Notes: generated by a model from the letters alone, not told the origin. A DNA stretch of 44,778 nucleotides from Pseudolactococcus hodotermopsidis (GCF_011170085.1 NZ_BLLI01000010.1:1-44778); one strand, 5' to 3'; positions 1 through 9,017 are shown, counted from the stretch's first letter. Translations and numbers: made by a program.

Positions 1-93
1 CATAACAATGATTAGCACATCGCAAAGAGGATAAGCAACATAACTTTGGTCTCGTAAATCTTCAATAACCGTAAATTTTTCTTTAATTGTCAT
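1..93 (-). mobile_element. ISAs1-like transposase, 5' end only (partial)
   Basis: The complement of this stretch reads an uninterrupted 31-codon N-terminus, starting MTIKEKFTVIEDLRD and continuing through YPLCDVLIIVM, with a GGAG ribosome site just ahead of the ATG. The pattern 'F..I.D.R......YPL.D.L.I' matches the short domain at the start of ISAs1-family DDE transposases as I know it. The rest lies beyond the left edge, so completeness cannot be judged. The family call rests on only 31 residues and could be wrong; that a minus-strand gene starts here is well supported. Confidence 0.55.
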
Positions 94-349
94 TTTCAGC
101 TCCATAACGAAAGTTTAACAGATTTTTATGAAAATTAAAGCGGTTAGGGAAATAATCGTCTGAAATAGCTATTTAACTTGTGAAATTTCGGAATTTGTCG
201 GATAAATTAAATTTATGAAATGACCGTGTGTTATAATGAAATATAGTTGAAATTAAACTGTATTTATCATAAAATGGTAGTAGTTGCAATAATACGGTGG
301 CGTAACCGTAGGGACATAAAAATATTTTAGGATAGAGTATGTAATATAA
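94..349. other. Intergenic region between transposase start and vanW-like gene
   Basis: About 256 bases with no convincing gene. It holds one good sigma-A promoter (247-275) and a second isolated TATAAT at 232-237 without a recognisable -35. The ribosome site for the downstream gene is poor: AGGAT lies about 20 bases ahead of the start. Confidence 0.6.
247..275 (+). promoter_or_regulatory. Sigma-A promoter for vanW-tsaB-rimI-tsaD
   Basis: TTGAAA at 247-252 and TAAAAT at 270-275 are separated by exactly 17 bases. It is the best promoter ahead of the vanW-like gene, and the tight spacing of the following genes suggests it drives them all. Confidence 0.55.
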
Positions 350-1186
350 ATGGGAAGAAAATTATTTTGTGAATTAAATCCGCTAACTTATAAAATCTCA
401 CTGGAAAAGGAAAGATTTAAAAAGAATTTAGTCAATACATTTTCAAACTTGACATTTGCCAAGACAAAAAGTCAGGTGCTTTTGCCTGTTGTTATCAAAA
501 AACACAAATCGCTTATTCGTCGAAAACTTGGCAATGTTGATTTACATTTACAGGAAAATAAAGCCAGATCTCTTTCAATCGCAACACCAAAAGTTAGTCA
601 TATTTTAATTAAACCAGGCGAGACTTTCTCCTTTTGGTATTTAGTTGGGCGAATTACTCGGAGAAAAGGCTATTTGGAGGGTGTGACGATTTCAAATGGT
701 CGTCCTACGGCTGATGTTGGTGGTGGCATGTGTCAGTTTACCAATTTGCTACATTGGCTTATTTTACATACGGATTTGGCGATTGTTGAGCATCATCATC
801 ACAATGGTTTGGATTTATTTCCTGATTTTAAACGTCAAATACCATTTGGAACAGGTACATCAATCGTCTATAACTATCTTGATTATCGCTTTAAAAACAC
901 AACTTCTAAAACTTATCAGCTCGTTGTTGAGACGACTGATGAGTATCTTGTTGGTGAGATTCGGGCGACTGCGCCGCTTGCGATAAAAGTCCACATTCGT
1001 GAAGAAGAGGCTTATTTTTATGAAAATGCTGGTAATATGATGCGACATAACAAGATATATAAAAAGACGATTGACAAGCGAACAGGTAACACCATTTCCG
1101 ATGAATTGCTTTTAGAAAATCATGCCAAGGTCATGTATGATTCGGCTTTGATTGATCAAACGAAAATACAGGTAAAAAAGAAATAA
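350..1186 (+). CDS. VanW family protein
   Basis: 278 residues that match the VanW family (first seen next to the vanB vancomycin-resistance genes). The hallmark central block is present: a PGETFSFW motif near residues 88-95, then GGGMCQFTNLLHW around 124-136, followed by a histidine-rich segment (EHHHHNGLD). Conserved C, H and aromatic residues are all there. The biochemical function of VanW proteins is unknown; a cell-envelope role is usually assumed, but this chromosomal copy has no van genes beside it, so it says nothing about vancomycin resistance. The start ATG at 350 fits the usual family N-terminus (KLFCELNPLTYKIS). It ends one base before tsaB, so the two are probably cotranscribed. 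Confidence 0.9.
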   Translation: MGRKLFCELNPLTYKISLEKERFKKNLVNTFSNLTFAKTKSQVLLPVVIKKHKSLIRRKLGNVDLHLQENKARSLSIATPKVSHILIKPGETFSFWYLVGRITRRKGYLEGVTISNGRPTADVGGGMCQFTNLLHWLILHTDLAIVEHHHHNGLDLFPDFKRQIPFGTGTSIVYNYLDYRFKNTTSKTYQLVVETTDEYLVGEIRATAPLAIKVHIREEEAYFYENAGNMMRHNKIYKKTIDKRTGNTISDELLLENHAKVMYDSALIDQTKIQVKKK

Positions 1187-1187
1187 G

Positions 1188-1889
1188 ATGAAAATATTAG
1201 CTTTTGATACGTCAAGTCAAGCGCTTTCTGTTGCTTTGACGGAAAATGGCAATTTACTCGGGAAGATTGATGTGACGATTAAGAAAAATCACAGCATAAC
1301 TTTAATGCCGGCTATTGATTTTCTGATGGCAAATATCGGCTTAACACCGCAAGAGTTGGATAGAATTGCCGTTGCCAAAGGTCCCGGTAGCTATACAGGA
1401 TTGCGGATTGCGGTAACGACAGCAAAAACATTAGCCAGTACGCTTGGCATTGACCTTGTTGGTGTATCAAGTCTGGCTGCAATTGCGAGAAATGCTGATG
1501 TTTCAGGAAAAATTGTTCCTTTGATGGATGCGCGTCGTCAAAATGTTTATGCGGGTGTTTATGAGCATGGTATGGCAATTAAAAAAGACTGTCACACGGC
1601 ACTTTCAGAGTTATTAGACAGTTTAAAAAATGAAGCTGACATCACATTTACAGGAGAAGTTGCGCCATTTCGTGAGTTAATTTCACAGGAATTGCCACAG
1701 GCAAAATTTATTGAAAATTCTGAGCGCCGATTGCCTAACGCCTTTCAAATTGCGCGCATAGGCGCAGTTGGCGAAATAGCAGATGTGGATACATTTGTGC
1801 CAAATTATCTGAAAAAAGTTGAAGCAGAAGAAAAATGGTTGGAGACTCACGATGAAAGCACTGATACGCGATATATTCAAAAAATTTGA
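1188..1889 (+). CDS. tsaB: tRNA threonylcarbamoyladenosine biosynthesis protein TsaB
   Basis: 233 residues of the TsaB/YeaZ family, a catalytically inactive relative of TsaD that forms the TsaB-TsaD-TsaE complex placing threonylcarbamoyl on A37 of ANN-decoding tRNAs. Seen: the N-terminal MKILAFDTSS actin-like strand with the phosphate-1 loop, then the family signature GPGSYTGLR near residues 65-73. Length is normal. The start follows the vanW-like stop by one base, with weak AAGAAATAAG as ribosome site. The 3' end overlaps the next gene, whose start lies at 1852. Partner tsaD is about 1 kb downstream; tsaE and tsaC are not in the window. Confidence 0.95.
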   Translation: MKILAFDTSSQALSVALTENGNLLGKIDVTIKKNHSITLMPAIDFLMANIGLTPQELDRIAVAKGPGSYTGLRIAVTTAKTLASTLGIDLVGVSSLAAIARNADVSGKIVPLMDARRQNVYAGVYEHGMAIKKDCHTALSELLDSLKNEADITFTGEVAPFRELISQELPQAKFIENSERRLPNAFQIARIGAVGEIADVDTFVPNYLKKVEAEEKWLETHDESTDTRYIQKI

Positions 1890-2403
1890 GGTAAGCGATT
1901 TTCGCAGGTATCGCACTTTTGATGAGGTTGATCTTGATGTCGTGATTAATAACGCGCTTTACCGAATATCTGAAAGCGCTGATATTGTCAATTTTCTGGC
2001 GATTGAGCGTGATGTTTATGCAGGCGACACGCCTTGGACTTTCTCACATTTTGAGTATGAGATTACGACGGATCGGCTTGCGGTTTTCCTGACAGCTGAA
2101 GCTAGTGGGAGAATCGTTGGTTTCATTGGCGCTCGCGTGATTCCTGATAAAAATTCAGTGCATTTGTCAAATCTAGCGGTTGCGACCGCTTTTCAAAAGC
2201 AAGGTATTGGCTCAAATCTAGTTAAAACGGTGGCTGAACTTATGCGACATTTGGGCATTGACACGATGAGTTTGGAGGTCAAACGGGATAATTTGGCGGC
2301 GCAAGCCATGTACCGTAAGCTCGGTTTTTCGACCACTGAAATCTTACCTGATTACTATGATAACAAGCTTGACGGACTTTGGATGGTTAAAAAATTAAAA
2401 TGA
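1852..2403 (+). CDS. rimI: RimI-type GNAT N-acetyltransferase (first copy)
   Basis: 183 residues of the GNAT fold. The acetyl-CoA loop reads QKQGIGSNL and the C-terminal 'LYRKLGF'-like block is MYRKLGF, as in ribosomal-protein-alanine acetyltransferase RimI. An N-terminal extension of about 35 residues (FKKFEVSDFRRYRTFDE) precedes the domain and is longer than classical RimI. I chose the ATG at 1852 because GGAG at 1841-1844 sits seven bases ahead; the in-frame ATG at 1819 has no ribosome site. It overlaps the tsaB 3' end by 38 bases. Position between tsaB and tsaD is the usual place for rimI in Firmicutes; the true substrate is unknown. Confidence 0.8.
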   Translation: MKALIRDIFKKFEVSDFRRYRTFDEVDLDVVINNALYRISESADIVNFLAIERDVYAGDTPWTFSHFEYEITTDRLAVFLTAEASGRIVGFIGARVIPDKNSVHLSNLAVATAFQKQGIGSNLVKTVAELMRHLGIDTMSLEVKRDNLAAQAMYRKLGFSTTEILPDYYDNKLDGLWMVKKLK

Positions 2404-2855
2404 TAACAATTAGACAAGCCAATTTTCTGACAGACTGTTTTCGTGATGTTGCGGTAGACATTCAGGTGATTTTAGCCGATGTTTACACTACTGCACCTTG
2501 GACATTTGAGCAAACTTTTGCTGATATGTTGAAAGAAGAAACGACTTATTTCTTAGCTTTTTCTGATGAAAAAATGGTCGGTTTTTTGGCATTATCGCAA
2601 ATCATGGACGAAACGGAAATCACCAATATCGCTGTCAAACAGGCGTATCAAGGTCGCGGCATTGCTAGTTTGTTGCTATCGCAACTGGCAGAATTTGACG
2701 GAAAAATCTTCTTAGAAGTCCGAAAATCCAATCTTTCAGCACAGAAATTGTATAAAAAATTTGGCTTTCAAGTCTATCATATCCGCAAAAATTATTACCA
2801 AAATCCGCCAGAAAATGCAGTTTTAATGAAAAGGAGTAGCCAACCCAACGCCTAA
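2400..2855 (+). CDS. RimI-type GNAT N-acetyltransferase (second copy)
   Basis: 151 residues, a second and shorter GNAT protein starting in an ATGA overlap with the first, so translationally coupled. Seen: acetyl-CoA loop [11 protein letters not shown] and the later LYKKFGF block, both diagnostic of RimI-like enzymes. Its length is closer to canonical RimI (about 150 residues) than that of the upstream copy, so this may be the true RimI. The last residues (SSQPNA) are supplied by a short inserted element (see 2830-2939): without the insert the frame would have run into the tsaD start and ended a few codons later. Confidence 0.8.
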   Translation: MITIRQANFLTDCFRDVAVDIQVILADVYTTAPWTFEQTFADMLKEETTYFLAFSDEKMVGFLALSQIMDETEITNIAVKQAYQGRGIASLLLSQLAEFDGKIFLEVRKSNLSAQKLYKKFGFQVYHIRKNYYQNPPENAVLMKRSSQPNA

Positions 2856-2939
2856 GCGATAAATCGCAAAGGCACGTTGTGCCTAGCAACTTCCTTAAAC
2901 TGACGCGACTACGTCGCTCAATCGCTAAAGGAGTAGCCA
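2830..2939 (+). repeat. Short hairpin-rich insert bounded by a 13-bp direct repeat
   Basis: AAAGGAGTAGCCA occurs at 2830-2842 and again at 2927-2939, exactly 97 bases apart. Between them lie three perfect small palindromes: GCGAT/ATCGC (2856-2867), GGCAC/GTGCC (2871-2883) and GCGAC/GTCGC (2905-2917). The second copy of the repeat carries the tsaD ribosome site and the A of its ATG. The layout looks like insertion of a small structured element with duplication of the flank; a local tandem duplication is the alternative. Confidence 0.6.
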
Positions 2940-3952
2940 TGACAGATAAATACATACTAGCATTCGAGACATCTTGCGACGAAACAAGTGTTGCCGTGCT
3001 TAAAAATGATGATGAGTTGCTCAGCAATATCATTGCCAGTCAAATTGAGAGCCACAAGCGTTTTGGCGGTGTTGTGCCTGAGGTGGCGAGCCGTCATCAT
3101 GTTGAGGTGATAACGACCTGCGTGACTGAGGCCTTGCGCGAGGCGCAGATTTCAGCGCAGGATCTGACGGCGGTTGCTGTGACTGAGGGACCGGGGCTTG
3201 TCGGCGCGCTCCTTGTCGGTGTGGCGGCTGCCAAGGCCTTTGCGTGGGCGCACAATTTGCCGCTTATCCCTGTCAACCACATGGCTGGACATCTTTGGGC
3301 GGCGCGAAATGTACGAGAACTCGAATTTCCCTTGCTTGCATTGCTAGTGAGTGGTGGGCATACAGAACTCGTCTATGTGAAAGCGCCAAGCGATTATAAA
3401 ATTGTTGGTGAAACGCGAGATGATGCAGTTGGCGAGGCATATGACAAAGTTGGCCGTGTGATGAATTTGACTTACCCCGCGGGTAAGGAGATTGATGCGT
3501 TAGCGCATCAAGGTAATGACGTGTTCAATTTCCCGCGTGCCATGATGAAACACGATGACCCAGCGCTCGAATTTAGCTTTTCAGGACTCAAATCTGCTTT
3601 CATTAACACTGTCCATAATGCTGATCAAAAAGGCGATGCACTTGATAATAAAGATTTGTCAGCCAGTTTTCAAGCGGCTGTGTTAGACGTTTTACTAGCA
3701 AAAACGAAAATAGCACTTGCTGAATTTCCCGTGAAAATGCTTGTTGTCGCAGGCGGTGTCGCAGCTAATCAGGGCTTACGTGAACGTTTGGCGACGGAAA
3801 TAACAGATATTCCTGTTGTTATTCCACCATTACGTTTGTGTGGCGATAATGCAGGCATGATTGCCTATGCTAGCGTTTGCGAATTCAATCATGGCAATTT
3901 TGCGGACTTATCCTTGAATGCGCGACCGAGTTTGAGTTTTGAGGCGATTTAA
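2939..3952 (+). CDS. tsaD: tRNA N6-adenosine threonylcarbamoyltransferase TsaD
   Basis: 337 residues of the TsaD/Gcp/Kae1 family, the catalytic subunit that transfers threonylcarbamoyl to A37 of tRNA. Seen: N-terminal [15 protein letters not shown], the metal-binding HxxxH as NHMAGH near residue 110, the block [10 protein letters not shown], and the C-terminal [13 protein letters not shown] and CGDNAGMIA motifs. All are complete. The start is ATG 2939: AAAGGAG at 2927-2933 sits six bases ahead, while an upstream in-frame GTG at 2879 lies inside the hairpin insert. The segment 3121-3300 is about 63 percent GC, far above its surroundings (see findings). Confidence 0.97.
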   Translation: MTDKYILAFETSCDETSVAVLKNDDELLSNIIASQIESHKRFGGVVPEVASRHHVEVITTCVTEALREAQISAQDLTAVAVTEGPGLVGALLVGVAAAKAFAWAHNLPLIPVNHMAGHLWAARNVRELEFPLLALLVSGGHTELVYVKAPSDYKIVGETRDDAVGEAYDKVGRVMNLTYPAGKEIDALAHQGNDVFNFPRAMMKHDDPALEFSFSGLKSAFINTVHNADQKGDALDNKDLSASFQAAVLDVLLAKTKIALAEFPVKMLVVAGGVAANQGLRERLATEITDIPVVIPPLRLCGDNAGMIAYASVCEFNHGNFADLSLNARPSLSFEAI

Positions 3953-4003
3953 AAGGCATTTTGTCATTGATTGGAAAAGTTGTTTTAGATTAAGGAGATT
4001 AAA

Positions 4004-4921
4004 ATGACATATTACATAGGTTTCGATATTGGTGGAACAACTGTTAAATATGGTCTTATCACTGAATCGGGTGAAATTGTTGAAAAAGGTTTGTTTGCGA
4101 CAACGCCAGATGATGGCGATTTGATTGTGTCAAATATGGCGGCGCAAATCAGTAAATTTCAAGAAATATATGAGATTAAAAGTGTGGGTATCAGTGTACC
4201 TGGGATTGTTCGAGCTGACGGCTATATGGTAACAGGCGGTGCGATTAAACCTTTTTATGATATAAATCTAAAAGAAAAATGTGAGCAAGTCTTTGCTTTG
4301 CCAGTTATTGTGCGAAACGATGCCAACTGTGCGGCGATTGCTGAACATTGGATTGGCAATGCGCAAGGTGTTGAAAACTATATCGCGATTGTACTCGGAA
4401 CGGCTGTGGGCTGTGGCATTATCATCAATCATAAAATCTATCAAGGTGCGCATGGTGCAGCTGGCGAAGCAGGGTGGACGATGCAGTATCCACTTGATTA
4501 TTCGCATAATTTGGAGCAAGAGTCGTGGAATTTCACGAGCGGTGTTGTGCTTGGTCTCTATAAACGCTATGAAAAAGCTAGTGGTAAGGCAGTAAGTGAT
4601 GCGCGTGTGATTTTAGATTTGGCGCGAAATGGGGATGACATCGCTGTTCAAGTCATGAATCAATACTATGATGATGTGGCAAAAGGTTTGCTCAATCTGA
4701 TTGCTACTTTTGATCCTGAAGTGCTACTTTTAGGCGGTGGTATTTCTGCTAATGAAGAATTTATAAGTAATTTGTCTGCCAGAATTGATAAGATTAAGAA
4801 AAATCATAAGACTTTAAACAAATTGACGGGAATCACAGTTGCAGAGGTTAAGCCATGTTATTTGCGTAATGATGCAGGGCTGATTGGGGCGGTTTATGAA
4901 GCAATGATGGAATTTAAGTAG
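4004..4921 (+). CDS. ROK family sugar kinase
   Basis: 305 residues. The N-terminal phosphate loop YYIGFDIGGTTVKYGL and the second ATP motif AIVLGTAVGCGIIIN mark the ROK family. The usual ROK zinc site (a GHxxxxxxGxxCxCGxxGC stretch) is absent: after GAHGAAGEAG the sequence continues without the cysteine cluster. Zinc-less ROK proteins in streptococci and listeriae include beta-glucoside kinases, so a glycoside or hexose kinase is plausible, but the substrate cannot be read from sequence. It has a good AAGGAG site, follows tsaD by 51 bases with no terminator between them, and is followed by a clear terminator, so it probably ends this transcription unit. Confidence 0.85.
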   Translation: MTYYIGFDIGGTTVKYGLITESGEIVEKGLFATTPDDGDLIVSNMAAQISKFQEIYEIKSVGISVPGIVRADGYMVTGGAIKPFYDINLKEKCEQVFALPVIVRNDANCAAIAEHWIGNAQGVENYIAIVLGTAVGCGIIINHKIYQGAHGAAGEAGWTMQYPLDYSHNLEQESWNFTSGVVLGLYKRYEKASGKAVSDARVILDLARNGDDIAVQVMNQYYDDVAKGLLNLIATFDPEVLLLGGGISANEEFISNLSARIDKIKKNHKTLNKLTGITVAEVKPCYLRNDAGLIGAVYEAMMEFK

Positions 4922-4944
4922 ATGATATAATTTGTGTATTTTAG

Positions 4945-4979
4945 GGGTCACATCAATCTGATGTGTCTTTTATTTTTTT
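4945..4979 (+). terminator. Rho-independent terminator after the ROK kinase
   Basis: CACATCA (4949-4955) pairs with TGATGTG (4959-4965) around a 3-base loop, followed by a T-rich tract ending in seven T's. Confidence 0.85.
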
Positions 4980-5013
4980 GTTGGCAAAATTACGATTGGA
5001 ACAAGCAAATTAG

Positions 5014-5042
5014 TTGAATTTATATTAAAATATAGATATAAT
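5014..5042 (+). promoter_or_regulatory. Sigma-A promoter of clpE
   Basis: TTGAAT at 5014-5019 and a perfect TATAAT at 5037-5042 are 17 bases apart. The start of transcription should fall near 5049, directly at the CtsR site. Confidence 0.8.
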
Positions 5043-5049
5043 AGAATCA

Positions 5050-5069
5050 AAGGTCAGGAATGGTCAAAG
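5050..5069 (+). promoter_or_regulatory. CtsR operator
   Basis: A direct repeat GGTCA-N5-GGTCAAA (GGTCA 5052-5056, GGTCAAA 5062-5068) matches the CtsR heat-shock repressor heptad repeat, with one half-site degenerate (GGTCAGG). It overlaps the predicted transcription start of clpE, the usual place for CtsR repression of clp genes in low-GC Gram-positives. Confidence 0.8.
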
Positions 5070-5108
5070 TTTAATCTGACTTTTTAAAAAATTAGTTGTT
5101 TTCAATTC

Positions 5109-5141
5109 CTTGCGTTTTCGCTTAATTTTCTAAAACGCAAG
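5109..5141 (+). promoter_or_regulatory. Leader hairpin in clpE 5' UTR
   Basis: CTTGCGTTTT (5109-5118) and AAAACGCAAG (5132-5141) are perfect 10-base inverted repeats around a 13-base loop. There is no following T tract, so it is not a terminator. It sits about 25 bases ahead of the ribosome site; mRNA stability or temperature response are possibilities (inference). Confidence 0.5.
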
Positions 5142-5180
5142 ATAGACGATTCAATATCTTAAAATAAAGGAGTGACGCTT

Positions 5181-7409
5181 ATGCTCTGTCAAAATTGTCA
5201 ATTAAATGAGGCGACGATTCATCTTTTTACAAGTGTGAATGGTCATAAACAATCGAATAATCTGTGTCAAAATTGCTATCAAATCATGAAATCTGGTGGG
5301 CGCGAGAAACTTTTTGGCGAAAAAAATGAAAGTCATCAAAACTACAATCCTTTTGATGATTTGTTTGGGACGTTAAAAAATGATTTGAATCGGGCGAGTG
5401 GTCGTCCTGAAAATAATGTGCCACCGACTCAAGCAGGTCGTGGCAATGGGGGAGGTCGTCCGCCGCGTGGTCGTGGGCAATCAAATAGTCTGCTTGATGA
5501 ATTTGGTTTTAACGTCACTGAAAGTGCGCGCAAGGGAGAAATTGATCCTGTTATCGGACGTGACGAGGAAATTGTTCGTGTGATTGAAATTCTTAATCGG
5601 CGAACGAAAAATAATCCTGTTCTTATCGGTGAACCTGGTGTTGGTAAGACGGCTGTTGTTGAGGGGTTGGCACAGAAAATCGTAGACGGCGATGTGCCGC
5701 AAAAATTGCAAAATAAGGAAGTTATTCGCCTTGATGTTGTGAGTTTGGTGCAAGGGACTGGCATTCGTGGGCAATTTGAGGAACGCATGCAGAAGTTAAT
5801 GAAGGAAATTACAGCACGCAAGGATGTGATTCTCTTTATTGATGAAATTCATGAGATTGTTGGTGCTGGCTCGGCTGGCGATGGCAATATGGATGCGGGA
5901 AATATCTTGAAACCTGCGCTTGCTCGTGGTGAGTTGCAACTTGTCGGTGCAACGACATTGAATGAGTACCGCATTATCGAAAAAGATGCGGCGCTCGAAC
6001 GTCGGATGCAGCCTGTCAAGGTGGATGAGCCGTCTGTCGATGAGACGATTACCATTCTCAAGGGGATTCAAAAACGTTACGAAGATTTTCATCACGTCAA
6101 ATATACAGATGCGGCGCTTGAACAGGCAGCGATTTTGTCAAATCGTTATATTCAGGATCGTTTTTTACCTGATAAGGCGATTGATTTGTTGGATGAATCT
6201 GGTTCTAAGAAAAATCTGACTTTGAAATTTGTTGATCCGCAAGATATTGCTGAGCGAATTCAAAAGGCTGAGGAGGCTAAAAATGAGGCATTGCGGTCTG
6301 AAGATTTTGAAAAAGCAGCACATTTTCGCGATCAAATTGCCAAATTACGCGAATTATCCAAACAAGAATTGACGGACGAGGATACGCCTGTGATTACTGA
6401 AAAGGATATTGAGGCAATCATTGAAGAAAAAACGCAGATTCCTGTGGGCGATTTGAAGGAAAAAGAGCAAACGCAGTTAATCAATCTGGCAGCTGATCTT
6501 AAAGCTCACGTTATTGGGCAGGATGAGGCGATTGACAAGATTTCTAAGGCGGTTCGGCGCAATCGTGTCGGGCTTGGTAAGGCAAATCGACCGATTGGGA
6601 GCTTTATGTTTGTTGGGCCAACTGGGGTCGGGAAAACTGAGCTTGCTAAGCAATTGGCGCTGGAGCTTTTTGGTAGCGAGGACAGCATGATTCGCTTTGA
6701 TATGAGCGAGTATATGGAAAAACATAGTGTGGCGAAGTTGATTGGTGCGCCTCCGGGCTATGTTGGCTATGATGAGGCGGGGCAATTAACTGAGAAAGTC
6801 CGCCGCAATCCTTACTCGCTGATTTTGCTAGATGAGATTGAAAAAGCACATCCCGATGTGATGCACATGTTCTTGCAGATTTTGGATGATGGTCGCTTGA
6901 CGGATGCGCAAGGGCGCACGATTAGCTTTAAGGACACGATTATTATCATGACCTCAAATGCTGGGACTGGTAAGGCTGAGGCAAATGTTGGCTTTGGTGC
7001 AGCGCGTGAAGGGACGACAAATTCTGTTCTCGGTCAATTGGGCGATTTCTTTAGTCCTGAGTTTATGAACCGTTTTGACGGCATTATCGAATTCAAGGCG
7101 TTGAGTAAGGCAAATCTGCTGACAATCGTTGATTTGATGCTGGCTGATGTTAATCGGCAGATTGCGCGCAATGACATTCATCTTGAGGTAACACAAGCAG
7201 TTAAGGAAAAATTAGTTGACTTGGGTTATGATCCGAAAATGGGCGCTCGTCCTTTACGACGGACGATTCAAGATAACATTGAGGATGCCATTGCTGATTT
7301 CTATATTGAAAATCCTGAGTATAAAGATTTGGTCGCTGAATTGGTTGATGATGCGATTGTGATTGTTAATCGGGTTGTTGAAGAAACAGCAGTTGCTGCT
7401 GATGAGTGA
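5181..7409 (+). CDS. clpE: ATP-dependent Clp protease ATP-binding subunit ClpE
   Basis: 742 residues of the HSP100 family. The N-terminal zinc finger (Cys3, Cys6, Cys29, Cys32) is the feature that separates ClpE from ClpC. Then come a flexible Gly/Arg-rich linker, the first AAA+ module (Walker A GEPGVGKT near 150-157), a short UVR-like coiled coil ([22 protein letters not shown]), and the second AAA+ module (Walker [10 protein letters not shown]) with its C-terminal domain. ClpE unfolds damaged proteins for ClpP and helps lift CtsR repression after heat shock. I start at ATG 5181, eight bases after AGGAG; the GTG at 5172 overlaps that ribosome site. Monocistronic: own promoter, CtsR site and terminator. 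Confidence 0.96.
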   Translation: MLCQNCQLNEATIHLFTSVNGHKQSNNLCQNCYQIMKSGGREKLFGEKNESHQNYNPFDDLFGTLKNDLNRASGRPENNVPPTQAGRGNGGGRPPRGRGQSNSLLDEFGFNVTESARKGEIDPVIGRDEEIVRVIEILNRRTKNNPVLIGEPGVGKTAVVEGLAQKIVDGDVPQKLQNKEVIRLDVVSLVQGTGIRGQFEERMQKLMKEITARKDVILFIDEIHEIVGAGSAGDGNMDAGNILKPALARGELQLVGATTLNEYRIIEKDAALERRMQPVKVDEPSVDETITILKGIQKRYEDFHHVKYTDAALEQAAILSNRYIQDRFLPDKAIDLLDESGSKKNLTLKFVDPQDIAERIQKAEEAKNEALRSEDFEKAAHFRDQIAKLRELSKQELTDEDTPVITEKDIEAIIEEKTQIPVGDLKEKEQTQLINLAADLKAHVIGQDEAIDKISKAVRRNRVGLGKANRPIGSFMFVGPTGVGKTELAKQLALELFGSEDSMIRFDMSEYMEKHSVAKLIGAPPGYVGYDEAGQLTEKVRRNPYSLILLDEIEKAHPDVMHMFLQILDDGRLTDAQGRTISFKDTIIIMTSNAGTGKAEANVGFGAAREGTTNSVLGQLGDFFSPEFMNRFDGIIEFKALSKANLLTIVDLMLADVNRQIARNDIHLEVTQAVKEKLVDLGYDPKMGARPLRRTIQDNIEDAIADFYIENPEYKDLVAELVDDAIVIVNRVVEETAVAADE

Positions 7410-7536
7410 GTTGATTGATATTTCGTGGCGTATGAAGTTTTTCATGGGAATTTCAAGAAAACGACAAGTTTCAAATTTAAGTGCCAAAATTGGCATTTGT
7501 CTACAAACCGAAAGATTAGTTAATTATAAATAAAAG

Positions 7537-7582
7537 AATCGCATAAAATCAACGTTTAAAAAACGTATTTTATGTGATTTTC
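7537..7582 (+). terminator. Terminator after clpE
   Basis: A long hairpin: AATCGCATAAAAT (7537-7549) pairs, with one mismatch, with ATTTTATGTGATT, and an inner ACGTTT/AAACGT stem extends it. A T-rich run follows (GATTTTCTTATTATTTT). Confidence 0.7.
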
Positions 7583-7665
7583 TTATTATTTTGGCTTTTG
7601 TTTCATTCTCTTTTTCTTTTATCTATGATTTTCTTGAAAGTATTTTGATTTTATGTGTTGAAAAA

Positions 7666-7694
7666 TTGAAATTCAATCTAAAAAATGGTATCAT
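7666..7694 (+). promoter_or_regulatory. Promoter of the DUF4143 ATPase
   Basis: TTGAAA 7666-7671, 17-base spacer, TATCAT 7689-7694 with a TGG extension just upstream. Confidence 0.6.
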
Positions 7695-7715
7695 TAAATC
7701 GAAAGTGGTAATAAT

Positions 7716-9017
7716 ATGAAACGTGATTTTGATGAAGTTGTTGCGAAATGGTATGCGAGCGAGACACGAAAACCTTTGATGGTTGTCGGTGTTCGACAGA
7801 TTGGTAAGACTTATTTATTGGATCGATTTTGTCGTGCGACAAATCGGGACTATTTATTTTTTAATCTTGATCGGGATGCGGAAATTGTTGCAATTTTTGA
7901 GGAGACGATTGATCCTAAAAAGATTATTAGACGGTTGGAGCTGTTACTTCGTAAGAAAATTAATGTGGCGCAGACGATTTTCTTTTTTGATGAGGTTCAA
8001 GTTTCAGAGCGTTTTATTGCTGCTTTGAAATATTTTAATGAGTCATCGGAAAATTATAAGATTGTTTGTGCGGGCAGTCTTTTGGGCGTTAAGATTAATC
8101 GCTTTGAGTCATCATTTCCTGTTGGGAAAGTTCAGATTGAGCATATGCACCCGCTTTCTTTTAAGGAATTTATGTTAGCGTGTGATGAGGAAAGACTGTT
8201 AGAAGAGATTCAAAATGCTTTCGAGCTTGATTTGAAGTTGCCTCAAATGTTGCACGACCATGCTTTAGAGCGGTATCGGGAGTATCTATGTGTGGGAGGG
8301 ATGCCCGAGTCTGTCAAGAATTTTCTTGAAAATAATCAGGATATTTTGCTGTATGATGTGAGTATTTTGCGGTTGATTACGCAGATGTATTTGGCGGATA
8401 TGAATAAATACACGACTAATAAGTTTGAGACGAATAAGATTGAGTTGACGTATCAACGGATGATAGCGCAACTTGCTCAAAAGGAGTCGCGGAAGTTTAA
8501 GTATAATTTGGTAGATAAACATGCAAGTAAGCGAGATTATTACTCGGCTATTTCTTGGCTTTTGTCTAGTGAGATGTTGATTGATGTGACTAAAATCACG
8601 AGAGTTGAGATGCCGCTGAAAGCTTATGTTGATCCCAATGCCTTTAAGTTATATTTGAGTGATGTGGGCTTGTTGGTTAGTCAGTCGGAGTTGCTACTAC
8701 CTGATGTGATTTTGGATAAACCTTATCTTTTCAAGGGTGCGATTACTGAAAATTATGTGGCTTGTGAATTTAAAGTTAAGGGAATTTCGAGATATTATTG
8801 GACGAGTGGCAATCGTGCTGAGGTTGATTTTTTGTTATATAATCAAGACGGGATTATTCCTGTTGAGGTCAAGGCAAGCGCTAATACGCGCAGTAAGTCT
8901 TTGAATGTGTATACGGAGAAATATTCCCCTAACTATGCGATTCGTATTTCTAGTAAGCATTTTGGCTTTGAAAATGGGATTAAGTCAGTGCCTTTGTATG
9001 CGGTTTGGTGTATTTGA
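7716..9017 (+). CDS. ATP-binding protein with AAA_14 and DUF4143 domains
   Basis: 433 residues. The N-terminal ATPase domain has Walker A GVRQIGKT (25-32) and Walker B IFFFDEVQ (about 88-95); the C-terminal DUF4143 domain has the family pattern FKLYLSDVGLL near 305-315 and a nuclease-like end with TSGNRAEVDFLL and IIPVEVKAS (the D...ExK arrangement seen in restriction-like folds). It is full length and ends in the usual PLYAVWCI. These proteins are common, variably distributed and of unknown role; some lie in mobile or defence regions. The gene has its own promoter and a weak AAAGTGG ribosome site. Directly after its stop lies the remnant of a Fic gene. Confidence 0.85.
   Translation: MKRDFDEVVAKWYASETRKPLMVVGVRQIGKTYLLDRFCRATNRDYLFFNLDRDAEIVAIFEETIDPKKIIRRLELLLRKKINVAQTIFFFDEVQVSERFIAALKYFNESSENYKIVCAGSLLGVKINRFESSFPVGKVQIEHMHPLSFKEFMLACDEERLLEEIQNAFELDLKLPQMLHDHALERYREYLCVGGMPESVKNFLENNQDILLYDVSILRLITQMYLADMNKYTTNKFETNKIELTYQRMIAQLAQKESRKFKYNLVDKHASKRDYYSAISWLLSSEMLIDVTKITRVEMPLKAYVDPNAFKLYLSDVGLLVSQSELLLPDVILDKPYLFKGAITENYVACEFKVKGISRYYWTSGNRAEVDFLLYNQDGIIPVEVKASANTRSKSLNVYTEKYSPNYAIRISSKHFGFENGIKSVPLYAVWCI

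Larger units (their letters stand above)
7410..7715. other. Intergenic region clpE to DUF4143 ATPase
   Basis: 306 bases without a gene. It holds a small palindrome GTGCCAA/TTGGCAT (7481-7495), the large terminator hairpin at 7537-7582, a T-rich stretch, and the promoter of the next gene (7666-7694). Confidence 0.6.

Noticed and set aside
350-1186. Vancomycin resistance from the VanW-like gene
   Set aside because: VanW alone does not give resistance and no ligase or reductase gene of a van operon is nearby.
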